Shown: piece after piece, positions 39,675 to 50,940 of the stretch
Numbering within the stretch: the stretch's first letter is position 1
Layout of the letters: each line of letters begins with the position of its first letter
Source: Photobacterium marinum
Lineage (GTDB): Bacteria; Pseudomonadota; Gammaproteobacteria; Enterobacterales; Vibrionaceae
Direction of reading: 5' to 3'
DNA: 64,000 bases
Assembly (NCBI RefSeq): GCF_000331515.1
Contig: NZ_AMZO01000021.1
Span: 186,001-250,000 of the forward strand
Position numbers and translations under genes: made by a program
Notes under the pieces: generated by a model
The model's database searches: none
What the model saw: the letters and a program-made list of their open reading frames with translations, nothing else
Told to the model about the DNA's origin: nothing

Positions 39675-40598
39675 TTACTTGGCTGCTTCCAGGCTTGCCG
39701 AATCATTTACGGCAGAACCGCCAAGCGCACGGTTAATACGTTTTGTCAGACCAGTCAGCACTTTGCCCGGGCCCATTTCAAGCAGGGTCTCAATGCCTTC
39801 TTCAGCCATACGCTCAACAGACTCAGTCCAGCGAACCGGACCGTACAACTGCTTAACAAGCGCCAGTTTGATAGCGGCAGGATCTGTTTCTGTCGCAACG
39901 TCGGCGTTGTTAATTACCGGAATAGCCGGTGCATTGAATTCGATGCTCTCAAGCGCAACAGCTAGTTTTTCTGCTGCAGGCTTCATCAGCTCACAGTGAG
40001 AAGGCACAGAAACAGGAAGCGGAAGCGCGCGTTTAGCGCCCGCTTCTTTACACAGAACATTTGCACGCTCTACTGCTTCTTTATTACCGGCAATAACCAC
40101 CTGGCCTGGTGAGTTAAAGTTAACTGGTGAACAAACCTGATCTTGTGCAGCTTCTTCACATGCCTTAGCAATCGCATCATTGTCCAGGCCAATGATTGCA
40201 GACATTGCACCAACGCCAGCCGGAACAGCTTCTTGCATCAGCTGACCGCGAAGCTCAACCAGCTTCACCGCTTCTTTAAAGTCGATAACACCAGCACAAA
40301 CTAGTGCAGAGTATTCACCAAGGCTGTGGCCTGCCAGTACTGCTGGCTGCTCACCGCCCTGCTCTTGCCATACACGCCAGATTGCTACAGAAGAAGTCAG
40401 CAGTGCAGGCTGTGTGCGGTGAGTCTGGTTCAGGTCTTCAGCCGGACCATTCTGAACCAATGCCCACAGGTCATAGTCCAGAGCTTCAGATGCTTCAGCA
40501 AACGTTTGTTTTACAACGTCAAACTTCTCAGCCAGTTCTGCCAGCATGCCAACAGTCTGTGAACCCTGGCCAGGAAAAACAATCGCGAACTTAGACAT
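39675..40598 (-). CDS. fabD: Malonyl-CoA:ACP transacylase
   Basis: The 307-residue enzyme loads malonyl onto ACP. It starts FAIVFPGQGSQTVGM, has the nucleophile S92 in GHSLGEYSAL, and the His in SVPSHCELM. It follows fabH with a 178-base gap in which I see no gene or hairpin, so a separate promoter is possible. Confidence 0.96.
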   Translation of the reverse strand: MSKFAIVFPGQGSQTVGMLAELAEKFDVVKQTFAEASEALDYDLWALVQNGPAEDLNQTHRTQPALLTSSVAIWRVWQEQGGEQPAVLAGHSLGEYSALVCAGVIDFKEAVKLVELRGQLMQEAVPAGVGAMSAIIGLDNDAIAKACEEAAQDQVCSPVNFNSPGQVVIAGNKEAVERANVLCKEAGAKRALPLPVSVPSHCELMKPAAEKLAVALESIEFNAPAIPVINNADVATETDPAAIKLALVKQLYGPVRWTESVERMAEEGIETLLEMGPGKVLTGLTKRINRALGGSAVNDSASLEAAK

Positions 40599-40776
40599 TC
40601 GAGAATCCTTATTCTTGTTACTGATAATTCAGCATATCAACGAACTACCCGCAGCTTTAAACTTCACTGACAAAACCTTACTCAAGGACGACAGTACAAT
40701 GCGGATAGCTACCTAATTTTACTTACAACTTTAGCAGTTCCGATAATGCGCGCAGTTTAACTGCCCTTGAGCAAAA

Positions 40777-41733
40777 TCAGAACTTAACCAGAGCAGAGCC
40801 CCAGGTAAAACCGCCACCAAAGGCTTCAAGCAGCAAAGTCTGACCGCGCTTGATGCGGCCATCACGTACCGCTTCATCAAGTGCTGTTGGTACGGTTGCT
40901 GCCGAGGTGTTGCCGTGACGGTCAAGAGTCACAACCACCTGATCCATCGGCATCGACAGTTTCTTCGCCGTTGCCGAGATAATACGTAAGTTGGCCTGGT
41001 GAGGAACCAGCCAGTCCAGTTCAGACTTGTCCATATTATTGGCAGCCAGCGTATCTTTAACCAGACGGGAAAGTTGAGTTACGGCAACCTTGAATACCTC
41101 ATTACCTGCCATATACAGCCACTTATCTGCGCTGAATTCTTTACCATGATCTGGCACAGCCAGGCTCAGCAGGCCGCCGAAATGACCATCGGCATACAGG
41201 TGGGTTGAAATAATTCCCGGCTCTTCGCTTGCACCGACAACAACGGCGCCAGCCGCATCGCCAAACAGAATGATCGTAGAGCGATCATCAGGATCACACT
41301 TATGAGAAAGTGCATCAGCACCGACAACCAGCACATTTTTTGCCATGCCAGTTTTGATATGTTGGTCGGCAATACCAAGGGCGTAAACGAAACCAGAACA
41401 TGCAGCGGCAATATCAAAGGCCGGACAACCTTTAATATCCAGCATTCCCTGGATTTGACAGGCTGCAGATGGGAATGAATGGCTCTGGCTTGTCGTCGCT
41501 ACAATAATAAGATCAATGTCTTCCTTATTAACACCCGCCATTTCAATAGCGTTCAAAGAAGCCTGATAACCCATTACTGCAACTGTTTCATCAGCAGATG
41601 CAATGCGACGCTCACGAATACCGGTACGGGCAACGATCCATTCATCGCTGGTATCTACCATTTTTTCCAGATCGGCATTGGAGCGGATCTGTTCAGGCAA
41701 GTAGCTGCCGGTACCTAAAATTTTGCTATACAT
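40777..41733 (-). CDS. fabH: Beta-ketoacyl-ACP synthase III
   Basis: The 318-residue enzyme starts fatty acid synthesis by condensing acetyl-CoA with malonyl-ACP. The catalytic residues are C112 ([10 protein letters not shown]), His in VPHQANLRI and Asn in [12 protein letters not shown]. It begins five bases after plsX. The gene order plsX-fabH-fabD-fabG matches E. coli. Confidence 0.96.
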   Translation of the reverse strand: MYSKILGTGSYLPEQIRSNADLEKMVDTSDEWIVARTGIRERRIASADETVAVMGYQASLNAIEMAGVNKEDIDLIIVATTSQSHSFPSAACQIQGMLDIKGCPAFDIAAACSGFVYALGIADQHIKTGMAKNVLVVGADALSHKCDPDDRSTIILFGDAAGAVVVGASEEPGIISTHLYADGHFGGLLSLAVPDHGKEFSADKWLYMAGNEVFKVAVTQLSRLVKDTLAANNMDKSELDWLVPHQANLRIISATAKKLSMPMDQVVVTLDRHGNTSAATVPTALDEAVRDGRIKRGQTLLLEAFGGGFTWGSALVKF

Positions 41734-41738
41734 GAAGA

Positions 41739-42764
41739 CTAATAATGCCTCTCGAGTAAGACTTCTTCCAAACGGTCACTGATTTTTGTCGGTATTTGCC
41801 GTTTGACCTCGTGTACCGCTTCGCCAATAGCATTAGAGAAAGCGGAAATATCAGCACTTCCATGGCTTTTGACCACAATACCGCGCAATCCTAACAGACT
41901 TGCACCATTATACTGGTCGGGGTTCAGCTGTTTTAAGCTCTCAAACAGGTCATTAAACAACCACTTAGCAACGAGTCGCTTAAGCGGGTTGTTAGTAACA
42001 GCTTGCTTGATACTGCCTATAAACAGGTTCGCTACCCCTTCACTGGTCTTCAGGCTCACGTTACCGACAAACCCGTCACACACGATAACATCGGCACGTC
42101 CACTATAAAGTTCGTCACCTTCAAGATAGCCGATATAATTAATGTCGGGAGAGTTTGCCAGCATTTCAGCACAGCGTTTGACTAAATCATTTCCTTTAAT
42201 CTCTTCCTGACCGATGTTCAACAGAGCAACCCGCGGAGAAACTCCGTTCCTCTGTTCGGCCAGCACAGCTCCCATCACCGCAAATTGAAAAAGCGTATCG
42301 GCATCACACGATACATTGGCCCCGAGATCCAAAAGCCAGGTCTTTCCCCGGGTCTTGGTAGGAATAGCAGATACCAGTGCCGGACGATCTACGCCGGGAA
42401 GCTGTTTCAGGGTATAGCGGGATAATGCCATTAATGCCCCTGTGTTCCCTGCGCTTACACAGGCATCAGCCTGTTTATTCGCAACGGCATCCAAAGCAGC
42501 GCGCATGGAAGAGCCTCTGCTGTGTCGCAAAGCATGGGACGGACGTGTATCGTCAGCGATGACGTGTTCGCAATGAACGACGCGAATTCGAGGATGGTGA
42601 AGTTGGTTTAGAAGAGACAGCTGAGATGTGATCGCACTCTGATCACCATAAAGAATAACTTTTAGCTCCGGGTATTGTAACAGTGCCTGCACGGAGGCAG
42701 GCACTGTTACTTGAGGACCGAAATCCCCTCCCATTGCATCAAGTGCAACGGTTAGACCACTCAA
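41739..42764 (-). CDS. plsX: Phosphate acyltransferase PlsX
   Basis: This 341-residue enzyme makes acyl-phosphate from acyl-ACP for phospholipid synthesis. It has the family N-terminus [15 protein letters not shown] and later [24 protein letters not shown] and [15 protein letters not shown]. The start is a TTG at 42764, with AAGG about ten bases upstream; no ATG lies between it and the conserved DAMGGD block. It follows rpmF by nine bases. Confidence 0.94.
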   Translation of the reverse strand: MSGLTVALDAMGGDFGPQVTVPASVQALLQYPELKVILYGDQSAITSQLSLLNQLHHPRIRVVHCEHVIADDTRPSHALRHSRGSSMRAALDAVANKQADACVSAGNTGALMALSRYTLKQLPGVDRPALVSAIPTKTRGKTWLLDLGANVSCDADTLFQFAVMGAVLAEQRNGVSPRVALLNIGQEEIKGNDLVKRCAEMLANSPDINYIGYLEGDELYSGRADVIVCDGFVGNVSLKTSEGVANLFIGSIKQAVTNNPLKRLVAKWLFNDLFESLKQLNPDQYNGASLLGLRGIVVKSHGSADISAFSNAIGEAVHEVKRQIPTKISDRLEEVLLERHY

Positions 42765-42773
42765 GGCTCAACC

Positions 42774-42944
42774 TTATTTGTTGATAACCTTACGGCCACG
42801 GTAGAAACCGTCAGCTGTCACGTGGTGACGTAGGTGAGTTTCACCACTTGCAGAATCTACAGATACAGCTGCAGTTGTCAGTGCATCGTGAGAACGACGC
42901 ATACCACGTGCTGCACGTGATTTTTTGCTCTTTTGTACGGCCAT
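42774..42944 (-). CDS. rpmF: 50S ribosomal protein L32
   Basis: This 56-residue protein was read directly from the sequence. It begins [20 protein letters not shown] and continues through [21 protein letters not shown]. These are the conserved bL32 blocks. AGGAG precedes the ATG. It sits between yceD and plsX as in E. coli, where it links ribosome and membrane-lipid synthesis. The zinc-binding Cys residues of some L32 forms are absent. Confidence 0.97.
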   Translation of the reverse strand: MAVQKSKKSRAARGMRRSHDALTTAAVSVDSASGETHLRHHVTADGFYRGRKVINK

Positions 42945-42963
42945 TAACCCTACTCCTGTTAAA

Positions 42964-43479
42964 TTACTTACTTAGATTTTTCAATACTGCAAACGGATTC
43001 GGACGCTCATCAGCAACGGGGATCTCACCAAAAGTCATGTTTCCGCTGGCTTTACAGTCAGCTTCATCATGCATAGCGACTTGAGGTAGTTCCAGAATCA
43101 ACTCGTCTTCAACGATTTGAATCAGGTTGATCTCACCATTTTCGTCGACGTCAGCCGGCTCATAAGCTTCCGGAAAATCATCTGCTTCCTCTGGTTTGAG
43201 GAGCGGACTATAACAGAACTCAACACGGTATTCGTGTTTGAACTCTTCCTGGCATCGCTGACAGGTCAACATCACTTCAACATCTGCACAACCGCGCATA
43301 AATGCAAGGTGACGTTGGTCAAAGTCAAATGATAAGGTGACGTTTGCATCACGTGTTACGCTCTGTGTTGACTCAGCCAGACGCTCAAGAAGCTCGGCTT
43401 TGATGATTCCATCATAGTCGAGTTTTTTCTGAGCAGCGCGAACCGGATCAACCGTTAGCGGCAATTTTACCTTTTGCAT
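42964..43479 (-). CDS. yceD: YceD (DUF177) 23S rRNA accumulation protein
   Basis: The 171-residue protein has the DUF177 core: a Cys pair in [11 protein letters not shown], an acidic stretch with [23 protein letters not shown], and a conserved C-terminal NPFAVLKNL. YceD is needed for normal 23S rRNA levels in E. coli and is found in plants too. It is the first gene of the yceD-rpmF-plsX-fab operon and lies 19 bases before rpmF. Confidence 0.93.
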   Translation of the reverse strand: MQKVKLPLTVDPVRAAQKKLDYDGIIKAELLERLAESTQSVTRDANVTLSFDFDQRHLAFMRGCADVEVMLTCQRCQEEFKHEYRVEFCYSPLLKPEEADDFPEAYEPADVDENGEINLIQIVEDELILELPQVAMHDEADCKASGNMTFGEIPVADERPNPFAVLKNLSK

Positions 43480-43854
43480 AGGGCGCGAATATTAGCCTTC
43501 TAATCAGTTTGAGTCAAAGGAAATGTGCGCGAATTAACAGCAATTAGTCAATTCACCTGTTCACGATAAAGCGCTTTGCGTCAATCGGAGACATTTCCGC
43601 CTTTTTGTCTATTATCTGCCTGACAATCAATAAGTTGATCTTAACCATCACAATGAACAAATAACACACAAAAAATGACCAAAATACGACCAGCAACTAT
43701 TCAGCCACGGCGTACTTTCAGTATGGCGGATACTGAATAAATACCCGATGATATTTCACCGAGTCAGATTCCATCAAAACAATAAAAACCGACCATAGCT
43801 TCAATACCAATTGCCCGTTAGACTAACACAACCTAAAACCATCCGTGTAACACT
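43480..43854. other. Intergenic region between divergent yceD and yceF
   Basis: These 375 bases have no gene that I can support. Both the yceD-rpmF-fab operon and yceF must be transcribed outward from here. I see no strong operator or riboswitch-like structure. Confidence 0.4.
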
Positions 43855-44436
43855 ATGACACAACCTCTGCTGTTAGCATCAACCTCTCCTTTTCGAAAAG
43901 CTTTATTGGATAAATTCCATTACCCGTTTGATACCGCCAGCCCTGAAACTGACGAAACACCGCTACCATATGAAACTGCCGAGCAATTAGTCCAAAGACT
44001 AGCTGAGGCGAAAGCGAAGGCTTGTGCCGCTCAGTATCCAAATCACCTTATCATTGGTTCGGATCAGGTTTGTGTTATCAACGGGCAAATCATCGGTAAA
44101 CCACATACTGTTGAGAGAGCCTGCCAGCAATTGATGGAAGCCAGCGGCCAGACAGTGACTTTCTATACAGGTCTTTGTCTTCATAACGCCAAGACAGACG
44201 AGAGTGATGTGCTTTGTGAACCTTTCCATGTCCACTTCAGGCAACTCACGGAACACGAAATCCGAAATTACGTTGAGCGAGAGCAACCGCTGAACTGCGC
44301 AGGCAGCTTTAAAAGTGAAGGATTAGGCATCGCTCTTTTCGATAAGCTGGAAGGCCGGGATCCAAACACACTGGTAGGATTGCCATTAATTGCCCTACGG
44401 GAAATGCTGGCAAAACAAGGAGTGCAAATTCTTTAA
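43855..44436 (+). CDS. yceF: Maf-family nucleotide pyrophosphatase, YceF type (m7GTP)
   Basis: This 193-residue Maf protein hydrolyses modified nucleotides, by family m7GTP. It has the N-terminal [13 protein letters not shown], the acidic pocket in [15 protein letters not shown], and the GS-rich [10 protein letters not shown] loop. It is divergent from yceD, as in E. coli. The gene is monocistronic and converges on rluC. Confidence 0.92.
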   Translation: MTQPLLLASTSPFRKALLDKFHYPFDTASPETDETPLPYETAEQLVQRLAEAKAKACAAQYPNHLIIGSDQVCVINGQIIGKPHTVERACQQLMEASGQTVTFYTGLCLHNAKTDESDVLCEPFHVHFRQLTEHEIRNYVEREQPLNCAGSFKSEGLGIALFDKLEGRDPNTLVGLPLIALREMLAKQGVQIL

Positions 44437-44477
44437 CTCCTCTCCATTACCCCCACCCAATATTTCAAGTATGAAAA

Positions 44478-44504
44478 AAGGCGAGAGACACAGTCCCTCG
44501 CCTT
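44478..44504 (-). terminator. Terminator between rluC and yceF
   Basis: The stem AAGGCGAG/CTCGCCTT with an 11-base loop is followed on the minus strand by T6. It can serve rluC. Confidence 0.75.
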
Positions 44505-44534
44505 GGTTAACAACTCACACCAATAAAGAATGAA

Positions 44535-45482
44535 TCAGTTGCTCTTACGCAAATGTTCAATCGCCTTTTGTAGCTTAGACTCCATTGGTGCATTAATTTC
44601 CATCTCTTCTTCGGTCTTCGGATGGGTGAACCTGATATTCGCGGCATGAAGGAAAAGTCGATTGAGACCCGTTTTCTTCGTGTAAGCATCAAAGCGAGGA
44701 TCACCGTAACGATCATCCCAAGCAATCGGGTGACCGGTATACTGACAGTGAACCCGGATTTGGTGGGTACGACCTGTTACCGGGCTAGCCTGTATCAGAG
44801 TTGCCTGATCTAAACGCTCAATCACCTTAAAACGGGTGTCAGACGGCTTACCGTTCGGATTAACACGAACGATACTGTTTACTTCGTTTTTCAACAGCGG
44901 TGCAGTCACTTTCTTACAGCTGGCTTTCCACTCACCCATCACCAGTGCAAAGTAGTACTTTTGCACTGTCTTGTTACGGAACTGCTCCTGCAACTTACGA
45001 AGCGCTGAACGCTTCTTCGCCACAAGCAGGATACCGGAAGTATCTCGGTCAATACGATGAACCAGTTCGAGGAATCGGGCCTGCGGGCGCAGCGCACGCA
45101 AAGCTTCAATGGCACCGAACTTCAAACCGCTGCCGCCATGAACTGCCGTACCGGATGGTTTATTAAGAATCAGCATTTGGTCATCTTCATAGATAATGCA
45201 GGATTCTAACTCTGCCACCTTATCCAGTTTTGTGCTTATCGGCGCTTGTTCTTCTTTTTGAGGAACCCGCACCGGCGGAACACGGACAAGGTCACCGTCA
45301 CACAATTTATATTCAGGTTTTATCCGTTTTTTGTTTACTCGAACCTCCCCCTTACGCAAGATACGGTAAATCATACTTTTGGGAACGTTTTTCAGCCGAG
45401 CCAGAAGAAAGTTATCGATTCGCTGGCCTGCAAAGTCATCTGTAATCTCGATGAATTGCACTTTTGGTTTATCATCTTTCAT
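44535..45482 (-). CDS. rluC: 23S rRNA pseudouridine synthase C
   Basis: The 315-residue enzyme makes pseudouridines 955, 2504 and 2580 in E. coli 23S rRNA. The N-terminal S4-like domain reads MIYRILRKGEVRVNKKRIK. The catalytic aspartate is in VHRIDRDTSGILLVAK, followed by GRTHQIRVH. The ATG at 45482 matches E. coli RluC better than the upstream GTG at 45500; both have weak ribosome sites. It is divergent from rne, as in E. coli. Confidence 0.93.
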   Translation of the reverse strand: MKDDKPKVQFIEITDDFAGQRIDNFLLARLKNVPKSMIYRILRKGEVRVNKKRIKPEYKLCDGDLVRVPPVRVPQKEEQAPISTKLDKVAELESCIIYEDDQMLILNKPSGTAVHGGSGLKFGAIEALRALRPQARFLELVHRIDRDTSGILLVAKKRSALRKLQEQFRNKTVQKYYFALVMGEWKASCKKVTAPLLKNEVNSIVRVNPNGKPSDTRFKVIERLDQATLIQASPVTGRTHQIRVHCQYTGHPIAWDDRYGDPRFDAYTKKTGLNRLFLHAANIRFTHPKTEEEMEINAPMESKLQKAIEHLRKSN

Positions 45483-45921
45483 AGTTTTTGATTCTATCAC
45501 GCTTACAAAGCAGATTGCCGCAAAAAAGTCACCCTGCTATGATTGCGTGCGAGAGTAGGAAAATGTGCCTACGCTTGTAACACTATGAGCAAATTATCAC
45601 CTAAGTGATTATTAATTATGCAGCCCCGGTGAAAAACGCAGCACATGGCGTAAGACGTTATAGTCAGCGGAGTGATTTTTAGTGCATTCGATTAACGATT
45701 TTTTTTATTGGTGTGAGAGATACCGCCGCATAAAACGGTGATACCAGCTGTATATTCCCTGATCTAATCATCTTGTTGCAGTTGGTCGATACGTGTTGCC
45801 AGATAGCGCTCCTGAATTCCAGCCGTGAGGTTGCACGAACAAACAGACTTGGAGTCAGGCACCACCAATATGAACTCGTTGTTCGAGTCACTAACACAAC
45901 GACAAAAACGAGTACAATAGA
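45483..45921. promoter_or_regulatory. rluC-rne divergent region with a long rne leader
   Basis: In E. coli rne has a leader of about 360 bases through which RNase E represses its own mRNA. Here the gap to rluC is 439 bases and holds no gene, which leaves room for a similar leader. I can see a short stem (GTAGG/CCTAC near 45556-45574) but did not fold the whole region. Confidence 0.45.
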
Positions 45922-48900
45922 ATGAAAAGAATGTTGATTAACGCAACTCAAAAGGAAGAGTTGCGCGTCGCATTAGTTGATGGACAGAAGCTATTCGACC
46001 TAGATATCGAAAGCCCTGGCCACGAATCTAAAAAAGCAAATATTTATAAAGGCCGTATCACCCGTATCGAACCAAGTTTGGAAGCAGCGTTCGTTGACTA
46101 TGGTGCTGAACGTCACGGTTTCCTTCCACTAAAAGAAATCGCTCGCGATTATTTCCCGGCAGACTACACCTACCAGGGCCGTCCTAACATCAAGGAAGTC
46201 CTGAAAGAAGGCCAGGAAGTTATTGTTCAGGTTGATAAGGAAGAGCGAGGCAACAAAGGCGCGGCTCTAACCACTTTTATTTCTCTTGCTGGTAGTTACC
46301 TTGTACTGATGCCTAACAACCCTCGTGCCGGTGGTATTTCACGCCGTATCGAAGGTGAAGAGCGCACTCAGCTAAAAGCGGCACTAAGCACACTGGATCT
46401 GCCTCAAGGTATGGGTCTTATCGTGCGTACAGCCGGTGTCGGCAAGTCAGCAGAAGATCTGGCTTACGATCTGAACTACCTGCTGAACCACTGGGAGCGA
46501 GTAAAAGGGGCAGCTGATTCTGCACCGGCACCTTTCCTTATCCACCAGGAAAGTAACGTAATTGCCCGTGCAATCCGTGATTACCTGCGTCGTGATATCG
46601 GTGAAATCGTTATCGACAGCAAGAAGATTTACGATCGTGCCCGCAACCATATTGAGCAGGTACGCCCGGACTTCCTGTCTCGCGTTAAACTGTACGAAAA
46701 CACAGAAACACCGCTTTTCAATCACTATCAAATCGAAAACCAGATCGAGTCGGCTTTCCAGCGTGAAGTGCGTCTTCCTTCAGGTGGTTCAATTGTTATC
46801 GACCCGACTGAAGCCCTGACTTCAATCGATATCAACTCAGCCCGTGCAACTAAAGGCGGCGATATCGAAGAAACAGCACTGCAGACTAACCTTGAAGCAG
46901 CCGACGAAATCGCTCGCCAGCTTCGCCTGCGTGACTTGGGTGGCCTGGTTGTTATCGACTTTATCGATATGACACCGGTTCGTCACCAGCGTGAAGTTGA
47001 AAACCGTCTTCGCGAAGCTGTTCGTATGGACCGAGCTCGTGTACAGATCGGCCGTATTTCCCGTTTCGGTCTGCTTGAAATGTCCCGCCAGCGCCTGAGC
47101 CCTTCACTGGCAGAAGCGAGCCACCACGTCTGTCCGCGCTGTAGCGGTACCGGCGTTATCCGTGACAGTGAATCTCTGTCACTGTCGATTCTTCGTCTGA
47201 TCGAAGAAGAAGCGCTGAAAGACAATACATCGCAAGTACTTGCGATTGTTCCGATCACTATCGCGTCCTACCTGCTGAACGAAAAACGTAAATCTGTACA
47301 GCACATCGAAAAATCTCACGATGTGCGCGTTATTATCGTTCCTAATGCAGACATGGAAACACCACACTACGACGTTGTTCGCGTTCGTAGTGGTGATGAG
47401 CATGACACGCTGTCATACCACCTGCCTCGTACTCTGGAAGCGATGAAAGAAGCCGAAGCAGCGGAAACGACACCTGAACGTGTGGTTAAGAAGCGTGAAG
47501 AGCCAGTTCTTCAAGGCTTTGCTGCACCAAAAGAACAACCTCAACTTAAGAAAGCTCCTGCGGCAAAACAAGCGGCAGCGAAAACACAGAAAGAAGAGAA
47601 CAAACCAAGCCTATTCAACCGCTTATTCTCTGCTCTTTCAAACCTGTTCTCTGGTACCCAGGAAGAGGTAGAAGAGAAGCCGAAAGAGAAACAAGCTAAG
47701 CGTGGCCGTCGAGGTGAACGTCAGGAAGACCGTCGTGGTGAGCGCAAAGACAGCCGTCGTGGTGAACGTAAAGAACGTCGCGGTAAAGATTCACGTGGCC
47801 GACAGGAAGCTGAGCGTGATACTCGTGAAGCCGGTGAACAGCAGCCTAAACAGCGCCGTCGCGGTGAAAAAGCGAAGCAGGAACGTCAGCAGCCTGAGAA
47901 ACAGGCTAAGCAGCGTCAGCAACGCAGCGAAGATGCTCAAGAGCAAAAGCGCCAGGCTCGTCGCGAAGAAATCCAGGCTCAGAAGCAGCGCCGTAAAGAA
48001 GCTCAAGCAGCGAAAGCTGAAAAAGCCGCTGTAGAGGAACCTCGCGAGCAGGAAAAAGAGAAAGAAAAGGCAACTAAGGTTAAGCAACGTCGCCAGCGCC
48101 GTCAGCTACGCAAAAAAGTGCGTATCACTGATGAGCCGCAAACTGAAGTACAAAGCCAGAAGACTGAGCCAGTAGCAGAAGATAAGAAACCTTCTCCGCT
48201 ACAGGAGCAAGGTATGGCTATGGCGAAAGAAGCGCAGGCTCAGCATACACAGCCTGAAAAAGCGGAAACTGAACAGGCAGAGGGTAACGAGCAGGAAAAT
48301 GGCCAGCGCCGTAACCGTCGCTCTCCTCGTCATCTGCGTGCAAGTGGCCAGCGTCGCCGCCGCATGCGTGATACCCGTCCGGAGAAAGGAGTTGATACTG
48401 AAGCTGTTTCTGACGCAGTAGGTCAAGCTGTTGAAGAAGTGGCAGATACCCTTGACGCAATGGAGAATGTAATCTCTGTTGTTGAAAAACCAAAGGCTGT
48501 GCGTCTGACATCAGGCGTTGCATCTCCTGAAATGGCTATGGGTAAAGTCTGGACTCGTGCAACTAAACCGACAGTGAAAGAGGTTGTCGAAGAGCAGGCA
48601 CCAGAGAAAGCTGAAGCTAAACCAACGGAAGTAGTTACAGAAGCCAAACCAGCTACAGCACTGGGTGGTGTGGCGATACCTGAACTGGCAATGGGTAAAG
48701 CTTTCCCTCTTCGCAGTGAAGAAGCACAAACTGAGCAAGTAGTTGAAACACCAATTGCTGAACCAGTAATGGCTGAAGCTGCACCAGCTAAGGTTGAAGC
48801 AGAAACCAAGCCAACTGAAACTGTAGAAGTTGCAGTAGAAGAAACCGTTGCTGAAGAAGCTGTTGCTAAGGTGAAAACTGAAGCAGAGACGACTGCACAC

Positions 48901-49101
48901 GCGATTGTCACAGCGACCTCACCTCGTGGCCGTCACGCTGTTTCGGCAATGGCTAAAGCACCGGCTCCGGAAGAAACCGCTGATAGCACAGTTGTTGCAA
49001 TCGCACCGTTGCGTGAAACTCGCACAAATGCCCGTGCGGCAGGCAGCCAGACAGCAACTAATTTTGCTACGGCGCCAATGACAAAGCCTTCAGTGAACTA
49101 A
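45922..49101 (+). CDS. rne: Ribonuclease E
   Basis: This 1059-residue endonuclease starts [20 protein letters not shown]. The catalytic half matches E. coli RNase E residue for residue in number: D303 and D346 at the metal site and the zinc-link C404/C407 in CPRCSGTG. From about 520 the degradosome scaffold is disordered: a membrane-targeting segment ([15 protein letters not shown]), Arg/Gln/Lys-rich RNA-binding stretches, and [16 protein letters not shown]. An enolase-site-like motif [11 protein letters not shown] (867-877) occurs again as [11 protein letters not shown] (918-928). The protein ends shortly after ATAPMTK, so the extreme C-terminus is shorter than in E. coli. Confidence 0.97.
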   Translation: MKRMLINATQKEELRVALVDGQKLFDLDIESPGHESKKANIYKGRITRIEPSLEAAFVDYGAERHGFLPLKEIARDYFPADYTYQGRPNIKEVLKEGQEVIVQVDKEERGNKGAALTTFISLAGSYLVLMPNNPRAGGISRRIEGEERTQLKAALSTLDLPQGMGLIVRTAGVGKSAEDLAYDLNYLLNHWERVKGAADSAPAPFLIHQESNVIARAIRDYLRRDIGEIVIDSKKIYDRARNHIEQVRPDFLSRVKLYENTETPLFNHYQIENQIESAFQREVRLPSGGSIVIDPTEALTSIDINSARATKGGDIEETALQTNLEAADEIARQLRLRDLGGLVVIDFIDMTPVRHQREVENRLREAVRMDRARVQIGRISRFGLLEMSRQRLSPSLAEASHHVCPRCSGTGVIRDSESLSLSILRLIEEEALKDNTSQVLAIVPITIASYLLNEKRKSVQHIEKSHDVRVIIVPNADMETPHYDVVRVRSGDEHDTLSYHLPRTLEAMKEAEAAETTPERVVKKREEPVLQGFAAPKEQPQLKKAPAAKQAAAKTQKEENKPSLFNRLFSALSNLFSGTQEEVEEKPKEKQAKRGRRGERQEDRRGERKDSRRGERKERRGKDSRGRQEAERDTREAGEQQPKQRRRGEKAKQERQQPEKQAKQRQQRSEDAQEQKRQARREEIQAQKQRRKEAQAAKAEKAAVEEPREQEKEKEKATKVKQRRQRRQLRKKVRITDEPQTEVQSQKTEPVAEDKKPSPLQEQGMAMAKEAQAQHTQPEKAETEQAEGNEQENGQRRNRRSPRHLRASGQRRRRMRDTRPEKGVDTEAVSDAVGQAVEEVADTLDAMENVISVVEKPKAVRLTSGVASPEMAMGKVWTRATKPTVKEVVEEQAPEKAEAKPTEVVTEAKPATALGGVAIPELAMGKAFPLRSEEAQTEQVVETPIAEPVMAEAAPAKVEAETKPTETVEVAVEETVAEEAVAKVKTEAETTAHAIVTATSPRGRHAVSAMAKAPAPEETADSTVVAIAPLRETRTNARAAGSQTATNFATAPMTKPSVN

Positions 49102-49117
49102 GTCATTAAAATCAGTA

Positions 49118-49148
49118 AAAAGCCATGCTTAATGCATGGCTTTTTTTT
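49118..49148 (+). terminator. Intrinsic terminator after rne
   Basis: The stem AAAAGCCATGC with a five-base loop is followed by T8. Confidence 0.9.
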
Positions 49149-49337
49149 GGCTGAATTTTCTGATTGGTCATTTTTTAGTTTTTAGCGGCTTAATACTACA
49201 GATATCAAAGAATCTTATTGTTGCTAACACTTTTGCGCTTAAACTGCGCTTGAAAGTTGAACTAAATCACAGATTTCTGTAGCATTCGCAACTTCATTTG
49301 CTCTTTAGATAACTGAACCGGAACAAAACCAAAGAAA

Positions 49338-50894
49338 ATGTTTGAATTCCCTCAATTTTCGCGTCAAAGCGTCAAAAATGACGTTCTTTCAGGGCTTACC
49401 GTTGCCCTGGCACTGGTACCAGAAGCCGTTGCTTTTGCTTTCGTTGCAAGTGTCGATCCAATGGTTGGTCTATACGCCGCCTTTATCGTAGGCCTGGTAA
49501 CAGCTGTTCTGGGTGGCCGCCCTGGTATGATCTCAGGTGCAACTGGCGCAATGGCTGTCGTAATGGTAAGCCTTGTTGCTGATCACGGCGTTCAATATCT
49601 GTTTGCAGCAATCATGCTGGCAGGTGTTTTGCAGATCGTGGCAGGGGTATTCAAACTGGGTAAATTTATCCGTATGGTACCGCACCCGGTTATGATCGGT
49701 TTTGTTAACGGTCTGGCTATCGTTATCTTCCTTGCCCAGCTGGGCCAGTTCAAAGTGCCAGACGCATCCGGTGCTCTACAGTGGATGCAAGGTACGCAGC
49801 TTTACATCATGCTGGGCCTTGTGGCGCTAACAATGGCAATCATCCACTTCCTGCCTAAGCTGACTAAGGCTGTTCCATCTTCACTGGTTGCCATCATTAC
49901 AGTAACAGCACTGGTACACCTTCTTGGCCTTGACTCCCGCACGGTTGTAGACTTCGTACGCACAATGAGTGGCGATGAAACTGCAACCCTTGCCGGCTCT
50001 CTACCGACATTCGCGTTGCCTGAAGTTGGCTTCAACATGGAAACGCTGCAAATCATCCTGCCGTACTCTCTGATCCTGGCAGCAGTTGGTCTTATTGAGT
50101 CTCTGCTTACCCTAACTGTTATTGATGAAATGACAGGTACTCGTGGTCAGGGCAACCGTGAATGTGTTGGTCAGGGCATTGCAAACATGACATGTTCTGT
50201 ATTTGGCGCAATGGGTGGCTGTGCGATGATCGGCCAGTCAATGATCAACATTAACTCTGGTGGTCGTGGTCGTCTTTCAGGAATTACCGGCGCTGTAGGC
50301 CTGCTGCTGTTTATCCTGTTTGGTTCAGACCTGATCGAAATGATCCCGCTGGCAGCCCTTGTCGGTGTTATGTTCATGGTTGTTATCGGTACGTTTGAAT
50401 GGGCGAGCTTCAAGATGGCCCGCAAAGTACCTAAGCACGACTTCTTTGCCATCATCCTGGTAACCTGTGTGACCGTCGCAGCCGACCTTGCTATCGCTGT
50501 TGTAGTGGGTGTGATTTACTCTGCACTGGTATTTGCTTGGGAGCACGCGAAGCGTATCTATGCAACAAGCCATATCACTGAAAACGGCTCTAAAGTTTAT
50601 GTAGTGAATGGTCCTTTGTTCTTTGGTTCAGCGTCACACTTCCTGGAGCTGTTTGATGCGAAAAATGACCCAAGCGATGTCATCATTGATTTTGCAAACT
50701 CTCGCGTTGCCGATCACTCAGCTATCGAAGCAATTGATACTATCGCAGACCGTTATGGCAATCAGGGCAAGACCCTGCATATCCGCCACCTGAGCCCTGA
50801 GTGTCGATCTCTGCTGAAAAAAGCCGGTAACCTAGTTGAGGTTAACCTAATGGAAGACCCTAGCTACAAGGTTGCAACCGACACCCTGGCATAA
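49338..50894 (+). CDS. SulP-family anion transporter with C-terminal STAS domain
   Basis: The 518-residue protein has 12 or so membrane segments (about 15-410) with SulP motifs [18 protein letters not shown] and [24 protein letters not shown] cytoplasmic STAS domain (about 415-510) contains [19 protein letters not shown]. Members carry sulfate, bicarbonate or dicarboxylates. BicA-like bicarbonate uptake is possible, but the sequence does not decide this. It is monocistronic. Confidence 0.9.
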   Translation: MFEFPQFSRQSVKNDVLSGLTVALALVPEAVAFAFVASVDPMVGLYAAFIVGLVTAVLGGRPGMISGATGAMAVVMVSLVADHGVQYLFAAIMLAGVLQIVAGVFKLGKFIRMVPHPVMIGFVNGLAIVIFLAQLGQFKVPDASGALQWMQGTQLYIMLGLVALTMAIIHFLPKLTKAVPSSLVAIITVTALVHLLGLDSRTVVDFVRTMSGDETATLAGSLPTFALPEVGFNMETLQIILPYSLILAAVGLIESLLTLTVIDEMTGTRGQGNRECVGQGIANMTCSVFGAMGGCAMIGQSMININSGGRGRLSGITGAVGLLLFILFGSDLIEMIPLAALVGVMFMVVIGTFEWASFKMARKVPKHDFFAIILVTCVTVAADLAIAVVVGVIYSALVFAWEHAKRIYATSHITENGSKVYVVNGPLFFGSASHFLELFDAKNDPSDVIIDFANSRVADHSAIEAIDTIADRYGNQGKTLHIRHLSPECRSLLKKAGNLVEVNLMEDPSYKVATDTLA

Positions 50895-50910
50895 TATTGC
50901 TGTTTATGAA

Positions 50911-50940
50911 AAACGCCCGCAATTGCGGGCGTTTTTTTAT
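50911..50940. terminator. Shared terminator of the SulP gene and the phosphatase gene
   Basis: The ten-bp stem AAACGCCCGC with loop AATT has T-runs on both strands and lies between convergent stop codons. The phosphatase stop is part of the downstream T-run. Confidence 0.9.

Noticed and set aside
48423..48911. Long minus-strand open frame (162 codons) inside rne
   Set aside because: It mirrors the low-complexity Glu/Ala/Val-rich scaffold of RNase E, which depletes stops on the opposite strand. No ribosome site or family resemblance.
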